From the NCBI RefSeq assembly GCF_963662255.1, contig NC_085055.1, positions 7,064,102 to 7,128,101 on the forward strand: a stretch of 64,000 bases of DNA. The letters are read 5' to 3'. Below the pieces are notes generated by a model. The model did no database searches and was not told where the DNA came from. It saw nothing but the letters and a program-made list of their open reading frames with translations. Within the stretch, counting starts at the first letter, position 1. Every line of letters starts with the position of its first letter. This document shows, one piece after another, positions 37,311-49,532 of this stretch. Origin of the DNA: Cinclus cinclus. Lineage: Eukaryota > Chordata > Aves > Passeriformes > Cinclidae. Made by a program: the position numbers and the translations under genes.

Positions 37311-37366
37311 TTGTTTTTTTTGGTGGTTTTTTTTTTTTGGTTTTTTTTTGTTTTTTTTTTTTTTTA
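37311..37366 (+). repeat. T-rich low-complexity tract
   Basis: About 56 bases of T interrupted only by G, within the PEX5L intron 32654-39064. On the transcribed strand it reads as an A-rich tract. It may be slippage-expanded or a decayed poly(A) tail, but no retroposed body is recognisable beside it. Confidence 0.85.
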
Positions 37367-39064
37367 ACTATACATTCTCCTCCTTACTTTACTCTGCAAA
37401 GTAATTCAATGTCTTGTAATCTGTTGTTGGACTCAACTAATTTTTCTTCCTGCTGAGTGTCTGGAAACTCCCCATCACACAAGTTTCTGGCAATTGCAGG
37501 AGTACTGACATCATTTTCTTAACCACTAGCACCAAGATGTTCAGTACCAGATTCTCTGTGCTGCCTTCACAGGTCCCAGCACAGCACATCCCACCCTGAG
37601 GATCAGCGTGCAGGGCTAACAGGAACATCTAAAGCATTTCAAGCAGTGGCAATTTGAAAGCAAGTTCCCTCCTTGCCTGCCAGGGGCAAATGGGTATGAT
37701 TTGTGACATCAAAAACCTCTCCTGTGCCTCACCAGCAGTTGTTTATGAAGAATTTATTTAATCTGGAAAGAAAAAATGCCTTCTGTGATTAGTTTATGAA
37801 AGAGCTGATTTACTGATTGTGTCCATTTCAGCCTTGTATGCTGAGACCAGATTTTTGGTGTGTGCAATAAAATCCCAAGATACCATGGTAGAAACCCTGC
37901 ATCTTACCATAGCATATTGTGATTAAACCTACAAATCATCTTAATTACTTCAACATTCTCTTTACAGCTAGAAGCCAGTATCAGATTTAGGTACTGCTTT
38001 GTCTCTCATCAGCCAATATTAATTTAGAATAGTTCAATTGTCAACACTGGAATTAGAATGGTATAAAATTGAGTTAGAAGAGTATTAAAATACACGATTA
38101 AAATTTAAACTCAAACATCCCTAAAGTGTTCTAGATGGTTTGGAGACTAATGAGCCTGCAGTCCATGCTAAAAATAACCAGTTTTGAGGAACTGGTTTCA
38201 CAGCTTCATCCTCTGCACTCTAAGAACTCATTTCACAGGCTGTTACATAATTCAGCCTGAAATTCTGTCCTTGCTGGAATGGAGCTGTCTTGGCTCTTTG
38301 CAGCAATGGGATTTTGAAGGGAAAAAGCCCTGAGAAGATAATGATGCTCCAGGTCAATGTTTATATCTAACTTTTTGTTGAGTTCTGCTAAAAAACCTGT
38401 ATTCTGCTTTGTGTATAAGCAGGATCAGTTTGGTCTAGTGGTATAGGACAGCACTCAAGAAGTGTTTTAGATGTTGGAAATGTAGAAGTTAGTGGGAAAA
38501 AGCCCAGAAGTGCAACTATCCAAATACCTTTATCTTTTCAAATCCAATAGATTCACCAGGAAACAAGAATACTCCTGTGCCTAGCATTCTGCTATTAGTT
38601 GTAAAATGTGAAAATGGTGCATGGTTGCTGCTTATGTACAGCTTTACACCAGCTAATTGTGCTGTTCATCAATGATTCTGAGCTCTGGTTTCACAGTGGA
38701 CACTTCCTTTGTGTCTGGGCTTCAAGAACTAATGGCACACAGCTGCTGGGGAGAAATGTTTCCCTCCCTTTACTTGTGGTTTGGAATTAGCTACATTCAT
38801 GGGCTATTTACCCATTTGCTCTAGCAATAAAAAGTCCAGCTTAAAAACTTGGTTCTCTCTAATGTCTTTTTTATAGCTGAGGGATTTGGATTTCCTTTTT
38901 TTAAAAAGAGACAAAGTGCTATTTTAAATTAATAGCTCCATGAATTGCATCTTTTCTCTGCTTTAACTAATCCAATTCCAACTTTCTCCTCTGCTTGTGC
39001 TGCAAGATGAAAAAGAAATCTGTAGAACATCAGCTGAAAATTAAAACAGTAAATGAAATCATAC

Positions 39065-39160
39065 CTCAACAGCTGCCTTTGCTCTTTCAAATTCCTCCTC
39101 CAAGGAGTGATTTCTGGAGAGAAGAGGCGTTCCCCAACGTTGCTCCTTACTTGACCGTGC
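39065..39160 (-). CDS. PEX5L: PEX5L exon: HCN-binding core, NHSLEEEFERAKA
   Basis: The acceptor TTTTTTAG precedes 39160 and the donor GTATGA follows 39065. It is 32 codons: ARSSKEQRWGTPLLSRNHS, then LEEEFERAKAAVE. In mammalian TRIP8b the region around this exon forms part of the core that binds the HCN cyclic-nucleotide-binding domain and antagonises cAMP (established knowledge; the exact boundary here is inferred). The exon is isolated between two introns of about 6 kb each. Confidence 0.96.
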
Positions 39161-39716
39161 CTAAAAAATAAAATAATAAATCAGAAAGGGATGATAGACC
39201 CTCTGTCACCCTTCTGAGTTATTTCCTTAATTGACTAGAGCCCCAAGTGGCCTTTTTCTTGGGGAAAACTACTTGTTTCCCTGCATGAATTCCTCTGAAT
39301 TCTCTTACACTGTAGCAGAGACTGCTTCTTATAGGAAGGAGAGTAATTTATCTTTTCCAGATTTTTCTTTTCACTCAAGATGTGTGAAAGATAAAGAGAC
39401 ATCCAAGAAAAGGCAATGCAAGGGTTGGACTACAAAAGGAGAGAACTGACTATTTTGTATAAGACTTTTACCTTCCTTGATCCTTCTGCATTATGCCTGG
39501 GAACGAGTATGACCCAGGAAAAAAAAAACAATATTTTTCCCTGCACATTTTGAGGTTTTCTGACAGATTTTTTTGGGATTGCATTGGAGAGCCAGGTTTG
39601 ACCCGGATTCCACTAGAATGGCAAATCCTTTTTACAATCAGCACCACTCTTATGTACCATACAATTGGAAGCACATAATAACTTTTTCCTTGTTCTTTTT
39701 CTAAAAACAATGTGTT

Positions 39717-39771
39717 TTGGTTTTTTTTGTTTTGTTTTTGGTTTTGTTTGTTTGTTTGTTTGTTTTTTTTT
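39717..39771 (+). repeat. (TTTG)n / T-rich tract
   Basis: Several perfect TTTG units are flanked by T runs, about 560 bases on the PEX5L-upstream side of the exon ending at 39160. It is a simple repeat that is probably polymorphic. Confidence 0.85.
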
Positions 39772-42238
39772 ACAAAAAGCACTGTACTAAACCAAACCAC
39801 ATTTAAGGATGGCAGAAAAAGCACAAAGTGGCCTAATCTTGCTAAACAAAGCTCTGACTGCTAATCCGTTCCCTAGTGTTTGTCAAGAGGTTAAACTCAT
39901 TAGCCACTTGTGTGCCTGTGCTTCCAATTGCATTAATTTTCCTGATTATATTTCTGATGACTGTACTTGTAATATTCAATTTCTGTGAACCACACTGTTA
40001 AAAGGCTAATTTTGATCACATCAGACTTATTGGGCTGTCTCTGCAAATGCTGGAATGGGCACTGCTGGGATGGAACATCTGACAGGTTTCTGAGCACTCA
40101 TACATGTCAGGTGTAATGTATGGTCAAACACATTTCTCTGGTTGTACGCACACGGCTTTTTTCCTACAGAGGTGGCATTCATTTGTCAAATGAGCCCTAG
40201 GTTTTCTGGTTTGTTCCTGAGGCTTTGGTCTCCCAGTTAGAGAGTGATGAGTGAAATGCACGTTGAGTGGATGAAACACGTAAGGTAAGCAAACAACGAC
40301 ACAACACAGTTTCTGTGAGCAGCACGTGGTGGTGGGCACTGTGTGTGTTCTCCTGTGCTGGCCTCTGGACTTTGACAGGAGACTCAGAGTGTGAGGGAAT
40401 GTCTACCCTGGGGATCTATTGCTTCTGCTTTCACATCTTCTGCCTCTAACCCATGTTTGGAAAATATTGTTTTCCTTTGGTGAGGCCAAGAAGAGATTCA
40501 GGTTGTCATTGGAAACAAACCAAAACCCAGTCCCATACATAAAGTAGTTATTTTACTGATTAATAAAATTTAGGGCAGAAGAGATAACTGGTTCAGATCC
40601 TTCATTTGTCCATGTATCACATGATGGCATTTGTCACTCAACACCCATGGAACCAAAATGACATTCTTCAGAGAATAAACTAAGGTTGTCTGGAATGAAT
40701 GTCTTCGAGGAAGCTGCTTGGGTTTAATTTAACGTTACCAAGAGACCTTAATGTCATCACTTTCTTTGCAATTTGTTTAACTGTCCTTGTTTCTCTTATT
40801 AATTTTATTTTCAGTTTCCCTCTACTACTTCTTATTTTTTTCCCATGCTTTTTAATACTCCTTTTTCTGTAGAAAGATACTGATGATTTCAATCAGGCTT
40901 TAGTGATATAAAGTCATTTAATAACATAAAAGCATCGCAGTATTAAATATTCTCAATATGATACACTCAGTTTTTAACTTTTTGTGACACTTTTACTCTC
41001 CCTCTTAATTTTTTATAGCCATACAAACAAGCAAAGTGCACCCTTTATCCCAGCACCCATCCTGCTGCTTGTCTATGCAGAAATCAGATGATCTCCCATC
41101 TCCCACTAATTATATTTGTTTCTACACACTCCTTTTCCCCCAGTACTGCACAGGGAACACTCCTGTTGTTTCAAACTGCCTTCCAGCATATTGTTGTAAG
41201 TAGAGCCTGCATTCTTTCTCTGAAATGTGAGATTTTCCAAGGCACTGTATTGCAATACATATTTATATGATGCCTTGATCACCAGCTCCTTTTAACATAT
41301 CCCTTATTTTCTTTTTTTTTTTTTTTTATTCCACTGTTGCATCATATGGAAATTTTCTGAGGAATTGGCTCACGTGTTTATTTTCAGATCAATAAAACTG
41401 AAGAACATTGTTTCTGTTTGGAATCCCAGAACAATCTCTACATGATTACAGTTCCTAGTAAATAACTACTGCTCCTAAGACCTCGGGCTGGCCAGTTTTA
41501 ATCTGTTTAACAACCACTTTATTCACACTGTGTGGTGCCAATTTTACAATCAGAATATGACATATTAAATCAAAACTCTTGTAGAATATCACACATCAAC
41601 ATTTATCAACTTGACCTGTAATCTGATCCAAGAATTAAATTTGTTTTTCTTGACACAGGACTCTGTTGATAGGCTCTAATTATGTTCCTGGTCTTTTCAT
41701 TATTTATGAGTTGGCTCCTGCAAACTGTTTGATTACTTCTGCTTTTTACCCATTTGTTTCCGGTGACTGCTGTTCCTTAGGTCAAGGACAATCCTGTAAA
41801 TGAGGATGTTCAGACCGAGCTGTGTTGCAGAAGGTCAGAGTGAGCTTCTAGGGGCAGCACAGAGACGAGGGGGAAAAGGACAAGAAGCACAGATGTCCCC
41901 TTCCCTGCCACATGACACTTTGTCCCCACATCATCCCCACAGAAATAGAATTTCACCTCCATTAAATGAACAGCAGGAGGGGAAAAAAGGTCATTAACGA
42001 AAGCCACATAAGCTGCAATTGCAATAGACAATGCAGAGTAGTACTGTGGTTTGTGACACACAGAAATGAAAAGCCCCAAACTTGCTGCTTTTTGCTAGTC
42101 CAGAGAGAGAGGGGATGGGAGTGGAGTGCCAGCACTGCAGCAGTGCCAGCAGAGCTGCAGCAGGTGATGGGGTGGGAGCCTGCAGCTGCCTCCCCAAGGT
42201 GGCTCAGGCTGTGCCCAAGGCTGGACACTGCACACTGT

Positions 42239-42265
42239 GGTGAGAATATATTTGATATTCTCACC
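42239..42265. repeat. Perfect 11-bp inverted repeat with 5-base loop
   Basis: GGTGAGAATAT, then ATTTG, then ATATTCTCACC. It lies in the PEX5L intron between the exons at 39065 and 45198, just after a GC-richer patch (42100-42240) with CAG/CTG-type words. The stem is too short for a miRNA precursor. Confidence 0.7.
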
Positions 42266-44168
42266 TCTCTACAATGGAGGTGCTGTAGCTGATCGTGGAT
42301 TCTGTGTTCAGGGACAAAACCTCCCATTCCAATGCATTTGCACACACTTTCCTGCACTTGTGTTCTCCTTATGTGCTGCTGGACCTTAACATGGTGGGAG
42401 GCCTAAATGACAGTCTTAACTTTGGAGCAAGTCTTCAAACAATGAGCTAAATCTGTCCCTTGCAACTCTTCATTTCCTTAGAGTAAGTGGCACATCCAAG
42501 GAAAGTCAGGACCATTAGTCTTTCTGCAGCTATTTGGGAGAAGAGGGGAATTAATTTCACATTGTAAATACTGTTGCCTCAAACAGGACATTTCTAAGAT
42601 TTGTACTAGATTTGTACTATTTCTTTCTCTAAGATCATTGACATATTAGAATTAGGTACACATTTTTAGCACGTCAGGGATTTTGTGTACTCTGTGTGAG
42701 CAATGAAATATTTAAAATGCCCAGGAGAATATTTAAAGAGTTAAAATATGAGCAGATTCTATGCATAGACAATGGAACATATTATCTCTCTCTGCAGTTT
42801 GTAATTTTAAGATTAAAAATAAACCTTCAAAATCCCTCCCCACCTCCCCCAAACACTGTAGGATATCTTAGTACCAATGAAAGCATAACAAGGAACTTTT
42901 CAGAATGGCGGATAAAAGAAAGAACAAGGGTAGTTTGGGCCAATGCAATTTAAGAGTTAATAATATGTAAAATATGATGTGAGAAAATGCTGAGAAGCAA
43001 GACAGCCACATCCAGTGTCAGCCACCAGTGAACACTGCCCATACAGCCTTCAAACACATTTCTCCCTTCGTAGTTCAAAGCTTGTCTTTTGGATTTTGTA
43101 TTGGCACAAGTGCTGGTAAACAAAGGATTTTGTTAAGAAGAATGCACAATTTTAATGAAAATATGACCTAGTTACTTAACATTTCACTTCGAGGAGCTAC
43201 ATCTAATGTGTCAAAGATGAGTGATGAGGTGATTGGGAAACTGCTGATGGAAAACTGCAGCAAATTTGACAAGATGAAATCTTTAGGGTATGGCAGAATG
43301 TGTTGCATTTGCAAAGGTTACCCTTAAATGAGATAGACAAGACCTATAGAGGACAAAGTATGGAAAACATATGCTTTGATAAAAGCCCTAACGTGATTTC
43401 TTTTGCAAGCAGATTAAGAACTCGGTCAAGACAGATGAGCCTGTGTGTTGGGAGCTGACAACTCTGACAGTCCAAGTACAAGCAGGATGAAGCAGGCAGT
43501 GAACAAAACCACATTTCCAAGTAACCTACCTAGAATAAGAACACATTCACACTTCATTTTCTCTGTATTAATAATTACCAGTTTAACATTTTGTTGCTCA
43601 AATGTACACGAGTTTGAAACAAGCAGGTTACAACAAACTGAAAAAACACATGAAATGTACCAAGACAACAGATAAGAAATTTAGTCTCTGCTTTTTTCCT
43701 CAAGTTGGCTTATTCAACTTTGTGGCTTTTTATTTTGAAGTATCAGTCATTTTACAAAAACATTATGGAGCCTCAACTGACTGAACTTAAACTGAGTGAA
43801 AAATGGGGATTTTTGCTTCTGCAGTGGAAGCTAAAAAGGGAATAGATCATATAAAGTAGAAAAACACTGCATTTGTAATTGCTTTTACAGAAAGCCAAGG
43901 CGTTTGAATCCTGTGACTGTCTACTTGACTTACACACATCTTGGCTGAGCACAAATGTCCTGGAATTTAGAGCTATTGGGCTGAGGAACAGCTTCCTAAA
44001 AGAGGGTATGAGGTGCTTTGATATGAGCTGGACAAAGCACATGAGAACACACCATCCATTTCAAGAGGATGTAAAAAATCGGTGCAATACATCTTTTCCA
44101 TTGCTAATATGTACAAATCTATTGTAGAGAAAGGAAAGATATCATGCATTACAACTAGTGTGAGGCTT

Positions 44169-44188
44169 TCCAGGGGGAAAACCCCCCT
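44169..44188. repeat. Short GC hairpin
   Basis: CAGGGGG and CCCCCTG flank a short A-rich loop in the same PEX5L intron, giving a 7-bp perfect G/C stem. Function is unknown and chance is possible. Confidence 0.5.
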
Positions 44189-45197
44189 GTTTGTAATGTA
44201 GAGATGGCAGGGAAATAAAGGACACTTTTTTCCTAAGAAAAAGCCAAAAATGGATATGATAACTGGGTTCTATTTCTACTTTCTGCAAATAAAAAGAAAA
44301 AGTTGTATCTCAGGATACACATTTGACAAGTAGTGTCTCAACATTTTTCCATATTCAAATGAGGCTATTATTTTTCATTAATTTCCAGATTTTCTATCTG
44401 ACAGAAAGTTTTTTAAGTCCAGGCCTAAAAATAGCTGTGGAAGGTGAGAAAATTATTTTCAACTAAAAGCTAATCCACCAGAAAACTCTCTCTTCCCCAT
44501 TCCAGTAGCAATGGCTGAAATCTTTCAATTAAAAAGTAAGAAGCAGCAAAGAAGGTGTGTGAACAGCCTGCTCTACTGGAATGCATTTACGAATATTTGT
44601 ACCTGTATGTGCACACATACATGCAACCCTCTGTAATCATTTCCAACAAGACCTGTCCAAGACACAATACAACAGTGGAATTGGGCAAGTCTACAAACCT
44701 TAAGCCCAGAGCCCTCCGTATTAGAGTTCCTTTTCCAGCAGGAAAAAGTCCTGTGACCACACTGCTCCCCCACCTGTGGAGATAAACTGCTAATGAACAT
44801 TGGTGTAATTATTGCTTCCTGCCTTCCTTAGTAATTGCTCAATTCTCAGATTCCTGCCAGACCAAGAGACCAAAGGATAGATATTTAACATGGGTAGGGA
44901 ACCACAGAAATCTGAATTTCAGAACTGGAGGATGGGAAACAAGATGGGGCTGTAAACTGTAGTTTGAAGTTTTCCCTCTGTACTGGAAAGTCACAGTTCA
45001 CTGCGGTATTAAACTCCAAATGTTCCAGATGCTGAGAGTTAATTTCAGAACTCGTTCATTTTAGAGGTGCGTGAAGATATTTTCCCTGATGATCCTGAAA
45101 ATATCCCTTAAATAATTCTCCCAGAATGTCAGTGGCCAGCCAGTGGGAAGTTCCTCCTTGCCTTTTTATTGTTAATGAATCTACCAAATCCTCTTAC

Positions 45198-45294
45198 CTG
45201 TATTGCAGGTGCAAGCTCTAATTCTGATGCTGAATCAGAGTCCAAGGCACTCTTGACATTTGTGAGCTCAGACTGTGATCTGTTTTCTGTGGAC
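45198..45294 (-). CDS. PEX5L: PEX5L exon: Ser-rich upstream part of the HCN-binding region
   Basis: The acceptor TTCTAG precedes 45294 and the donor GTAAGA follows 45198. One base completes Trp, then STENRSQSELTNVKSALD and SDSASELELAPAIQ. The SALxSxSASELEL string is strongly PEX5L-specific, while the ends of the exon are less conserved. Confidence 0.95.
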
Positions 45295-45800
45295 CTAGAA
45301 ATAATGCATTTACACACTCAGCACCAGGACACTCTGCCCTATGTCTTTCATGTTCAAAAACACACAATGATTAATTAGGTTATTTCTTTCAAATGAATTG
45401 TTTAACTTGCAGTTATCAAAAGTGCCTGGATCCTTCTTCATGTTCTCACTCTTGTATTTCATAGACAGGGCAACTGAGGCCAGATGAAGACACAAGACTA
45501 TGCCTCAGTAGGAAACTAAAAATCAATCACCACAATAAAGGATTTCACTGCATGTCTCTGTAGAATTCTCACCTCCATTTATTAAGTAATTGTGCATGCT
45601 ACTTTCCACAACATTATGAATTGCTGGCAAAATGGCATTTTATAGTAAACTTGCTTATGATACATTGTCCAAAATAAGTGCTTGAACACATTTAATGTCA
45701 TAACATGTTTAATAATACGATTGTTATCAAGCAAGCATTTCTGTGAATTAGAGAAAGTTGGGCTGGAAATATTTTTTGTAAGGAAAGCAAAAGGTTGTAC

Positions 45801-45927
45801 CATAAAATCTCTTTTGATGGAGCTCTGGATGATGATGATGTTCTCTCTGCAGAAGGGTGAGCCTTGCTACTCCTGTCTCCATGAAAACTGACATCATCCC
45901 ATTTCTCTATCTGTGTCTGAATATCAA
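45801..45927 (-). CDS. PEX5L: PEX5L exon: DIQTQIEKWDDVSFHGD segment
   Basis: The acceptor TTTTCAG precedes 45927 and the donor GTACAA (weak) follows 45801. The exon reads (V)DIQTQIEKWDDVSFHGDRS, then SKAHPSAERTSSSSRAPSK and EILW. IEKWDDV is a conserved PEX5L motif. The split codon G|TT at the upstream junction adds one Val relative to the mammalian ...LDLDIQTQ sequence as I recall it. Confidence 0.95.
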
Positions 45928-46996
45928 CTGAAAAATAAAGAATAGAAAAATATTAATCTTTTAAAGAAACGACTCCTGACAATTTTGTCTCCTCCGTTAA
46001 ATCTGTGTTATAGAGAAAATAATGCCACCAAAGCCTATATTTTAATAAAGGTCTAACATACAGACCAAGATTGTGCACCTTTCTAGTTGATATGATGTGA
46101 AGGTATTTGGAAATTCACAACATTTTTCTAAATCTGTTAGCATTCATGGTCAGAATATCAGTGTAACTCTTGACATAAAATCAGTGATTTGTATGTAATT
46201 TAGACAAATTGTAAAAATGAAGCTTCTTTTAGAGACTAACATGTAAAATGACTGTGTAGGCAACTGATATTATTCAGTTGTGTCAGACTCACTTTGCAAA
46301 GAGCAGATGTTCAGCTCCTGTTTGAAGATAAAGGTCTCTAAAAGAATTTCTGTGCTGATGAATGGAAAATTTGCTGCCTTGGTATAAATTACATTTACCT
46401 TGCAAATTTCTCAGTTGCACTGCAAGTAATTTAGTTTGGATGGAACTAAATCAAATTCACCTTTTCCAAAGCTTGTCAATTGATCAGGCTTGGCAGGATA
46501 TTGAGTTGTTTTGGGGATGTTTTTTTTCAGTCTGTATAAATATATCTCTCTTGTCAAGAATGGATTTTTTTCTCTGGTATGCAGAGATAAAGCAGTATTT
46601 ACAAATATAAATGGACATTTCTGACACCTGCAGCTCTGAAAAGGACATCAGTATGGGCTGCTTCTCATTTGGGTCCTTTACCAATTTCTCATCACACCCC
46701 TACAGATTTTTCTACCATTTTACACACCCTGACTAAAATCCTTTTTCCAAAGAAATTTCAAAACTTTATTAGCACACTTAGTGACAACTTAATAGGTGTA
46801 ATAGCAAAGGCAAAATCTAAAATGTATTCACAGTGTTTAAAGTGCTTCAAGTAATTAATAATGGGGAACAGATGTTACACTCCTGAAATGTGGTGAAGCA
46901 AAAATTCTGGTGTTGCTCATTATTTTGTGATATTAGCCAGGAGAAAGTTGTGCTGAGCAGGGCTATGGAGCACTGATAAAACAGCTACACTCTTAC

Positions 46997-47206
46997 CTAA
47001 ATCTAGAGAAGACTTGTCTGCAACTCTGACAGCCTGGACTTTCTGCTCAGAATCCACACTGATCAGGTCAGGATTCTCTGTCTTCTTTCTGTGGGTTGAA
47101 GCTTTTAAGCCTTCACTTCTTGAAGGATTCTCTGATTTCTTTGCTTTATTTTGGGTTTGTAAGACAGGTTCACTAAGATCCAAGAGATCCAGACCTGCTG
47201 ATAATA
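46997..47206 (-). CDS. PEX5L: PEX5L exon: GLDLLDLSEP segment
   Basis: The acceptor TCTCTAAG precedes 47206 (an AAG acceptor, less common than CAG/TAG) and the donor GTAAGA follows 46997. The exon reads (V)LSAGLDLLDLSEPVLQTQ, then NKAKKSENPSRSEGLKAST, HRKKTENPDLISVDSEQKV and QAVRVADKSSLDL. DLLDL resembles short clathrin/adaptor-binding peptides, consistent with the endocytic role of the protein. The middle of the exon (SRSEGLKASTHRKKTEN) is slightly longer than, and divergent from, mammals. Confidence 0.95.
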
Positions 47207-49037
47207 CTTAGAGACAAAATGTTAAAGTTCAATGTTTTAATTCAAATAGATCACTTTTAAAGATCTGTTTCAATTGGGGGAAAAAAATTATGTGTTTGCA
47301 TTTGGCTAGAGTAGGTGTGTATTTCCTGGCTAAAGATGCTGACCAGTATATTAAAATATGGATGGGGATTTCAAGTGCTTAACTGAATGCAGTTTAGTGG
47401 ATTTTCAAAAAAAAGGCTTTTCCTCTGAAAACCTTAAAAGTGTGTGATGTCTTGTGGCTGGGCCCTTCCCAGATTTTCCTCTCTTGTGAGGGTTCCCTAT
47501 TCAGTTGAGCTTTTAGATAAGATTTGTTTTAATCTTTTGATTTGTTAAGTCCTGGTAACAGCAGCTTAGGGCAGTGCTGTTGTGCCACAATCCATTTGGG
47601 AATAGCTGGAGCAGACAGCTCCCAGGGTGGAGCTGGGTCATAAAGGAATGAAGATGTTTATTAATGTTTTCTACTCTTGTTGGTGTTTGTCCTTTGGGCC
47701 ATAAATACTGAATATAAAGTCTAATGCCATTTCTATTAAGGACTGTATCAGTATGAAAAGAATGTTCAATTTCAGCTCTTTTAAAATTTGCCTGAAGAGT
47801 AACATTCACAATTCTTTAGCATGTAAAAGGTAGAAAAATTCCTTTATCATCATGTTACAGGGCAGGTGTTTTTGACAAATCAATTTGCATTATCTCTTGC
47901 AGTGCTTTATCTGTATTCTTGGAAATCACTGAATTTCATCAATCTTCATAGAATAATTTTTGTTTTATTATTAAATAACAAAATCTAATTAACACCCCCA
48001 CCCCAATCTGATAGACAGTATAAAATTTACAGGTAAATTTAAAAACAAACACAATTCTTAAATAATCTGAAATAGTTCTATTAATCCCTGTAATATCTTC
48101 AGCTGTATTTTCTAAAAGGAAAAAAATATTACTTACAATTGTTATCTAATTCAGTATTGCAGCTTTTGTTATTAGAACTTGCATGCTGCTTTAGACCCAT
48201 GTTAATTAGATGTCAGGATAATCACTCAGTTGTCAATTATTCATTTAATAATTTGCATGTATATAAATTTTAACCAAATGGCTTCTAACAAGACAAGTCC
48301 TTTTATGAGACAGCAAGAGACCACAGTAGTGCTGGGCTGATTCTATTGTCTCTCAGCTGATCTGCTCAACAGCATCGATTACCTTTGCACTGATACCGAG
48401 TAGGAGGGGGCTAATTTCTAAAAATACTTCCAAAGGACAATTTACTTCAAATAGAATTCAGTATAATTCAAAAGGTTTTTGGGATTTAATCCCAGTTTTT
48501 ATTGCCTTCTCTACTGCTTCAGTGCAACACAAAGGAGGTAAGAAATAGATTAGATCCTTTCATTTACGAAGTGTCTGAACTCAGCCTGGGTGAAGTGCTT
48601 TGATACCACCCCCCTTTTTCTCTCTACCAAATCATCCAAGATTTCATAAAAAAAAAATCTTTCTAGAGTAAGGAATGCATTTCATTAAAACCAGACTAAG
48701 TGAGGGTTTTCCCATAGATTAAAATTTTGCAAAACCAAATACAGAGAATTGATCCAAACTCATATGTATACCCTGTGAGACTTAAACAAACTACATTAAT
48801 TTCAGCCCCAAAGATCTGCTAGAACTGATGAGATTTGAATCACATCAGATTTCCCCTAAAATGTAATAAATAAAGTTTTTTTCTCTTAACAGGTCAGGCA
48901 ATTACAATTTAATGCCACCTTGTGATTTTGTGCACACAGTAACACAAAAGGAAAATCACTTGACAAAACTGTGCCATAATTAAGCTGAAGCTAAAACTAT
49001 TTTTCTCTAATGAGGGATAATAAAGAATGTTGTTTAC

Positions 49038-49149
49038 CTGCTGTATTCGATGTTACAGGCCTTGCAACAGCTTCTGGCTTAGTTTCACAGAGAAAGTCAT
49101 CAATGGAGGGGCTCAGGAGGGGTCTGCTCTCCTGTTGCTCATTCACCAG
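49038..49149 (-). CDS. PEX5L: PEX5L exon: LVNEQQESRPLLSPSIDDF segment
   Basis: The acceptor TTGCTAG precedes 49149 and the donor GTAAAC follows 49038. The exon reads LVNEQQESRPLLSPSIDDF, then LCETKPEAVARPVTSNTA and the G of a Val codon. It starts in phase 0, so it can be joined to the 61012 exon or directly to earlier phase-0 exons. ESRPLL fits the acidic dileucine sorting pattern [DE]xxxL[LI]. Mammalian TRIP8b isoforms differ by use of the exons around here. Confidence 0.96.
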
Positions 49150-49507
49150 CTAGCAACAAAGAACCCCAGGTCACAGAGTGTTCTTGGGATGCAGAATTTA
49201 CAGAAATAAAACATATTCTCACAATATCATGTGCTTTATTTTTAATTGTGAGAGTAAGATATAGCAATAAGAGTATGCACAAATAGCATTGGGATTAGAA
49301 TGATAAAAAGGTTTAGTTACTCTTTTGGGGCGAAATGATATTCCAGTTTAACAAATCACACACACAAAAAAAAAGCAGCAAGATGATTTTTCCTTAGCAG
49401 TTATTGCATACTATTGCTTATAGGGCTAAAATTACAGGGCCTGATGCAGCTCCCTTCAGATCCATGGTGAAGTTGCCCTTCTCTATCACCAGGAGGCTAA
49501 GCAGGGC

Positions 49508-49532
49508 TTTTTTTTTTTTTTTTTTTTTTTTT
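49508..49532 (+). repeat. T25 homopolymer
   Basis: Twenty-five uninterrupted T lie about 360 bases from the PEX5L exon 49038-49149, on its upstream intron side. Read on the gene strand this is poly(A). I recognise no adjacent retroelement. Confidence 0.9.

Noticed and set aside
41962..42357. 131-codon - strand frame in the GC-richer patch of a PEX5L intron
   Set aside because: The frame is in the gene's sense orientation but has no match to any PEX5L isoform I know, no paired splice sites and no conserved motif. It overlaps simple CAG/CTG-type words.
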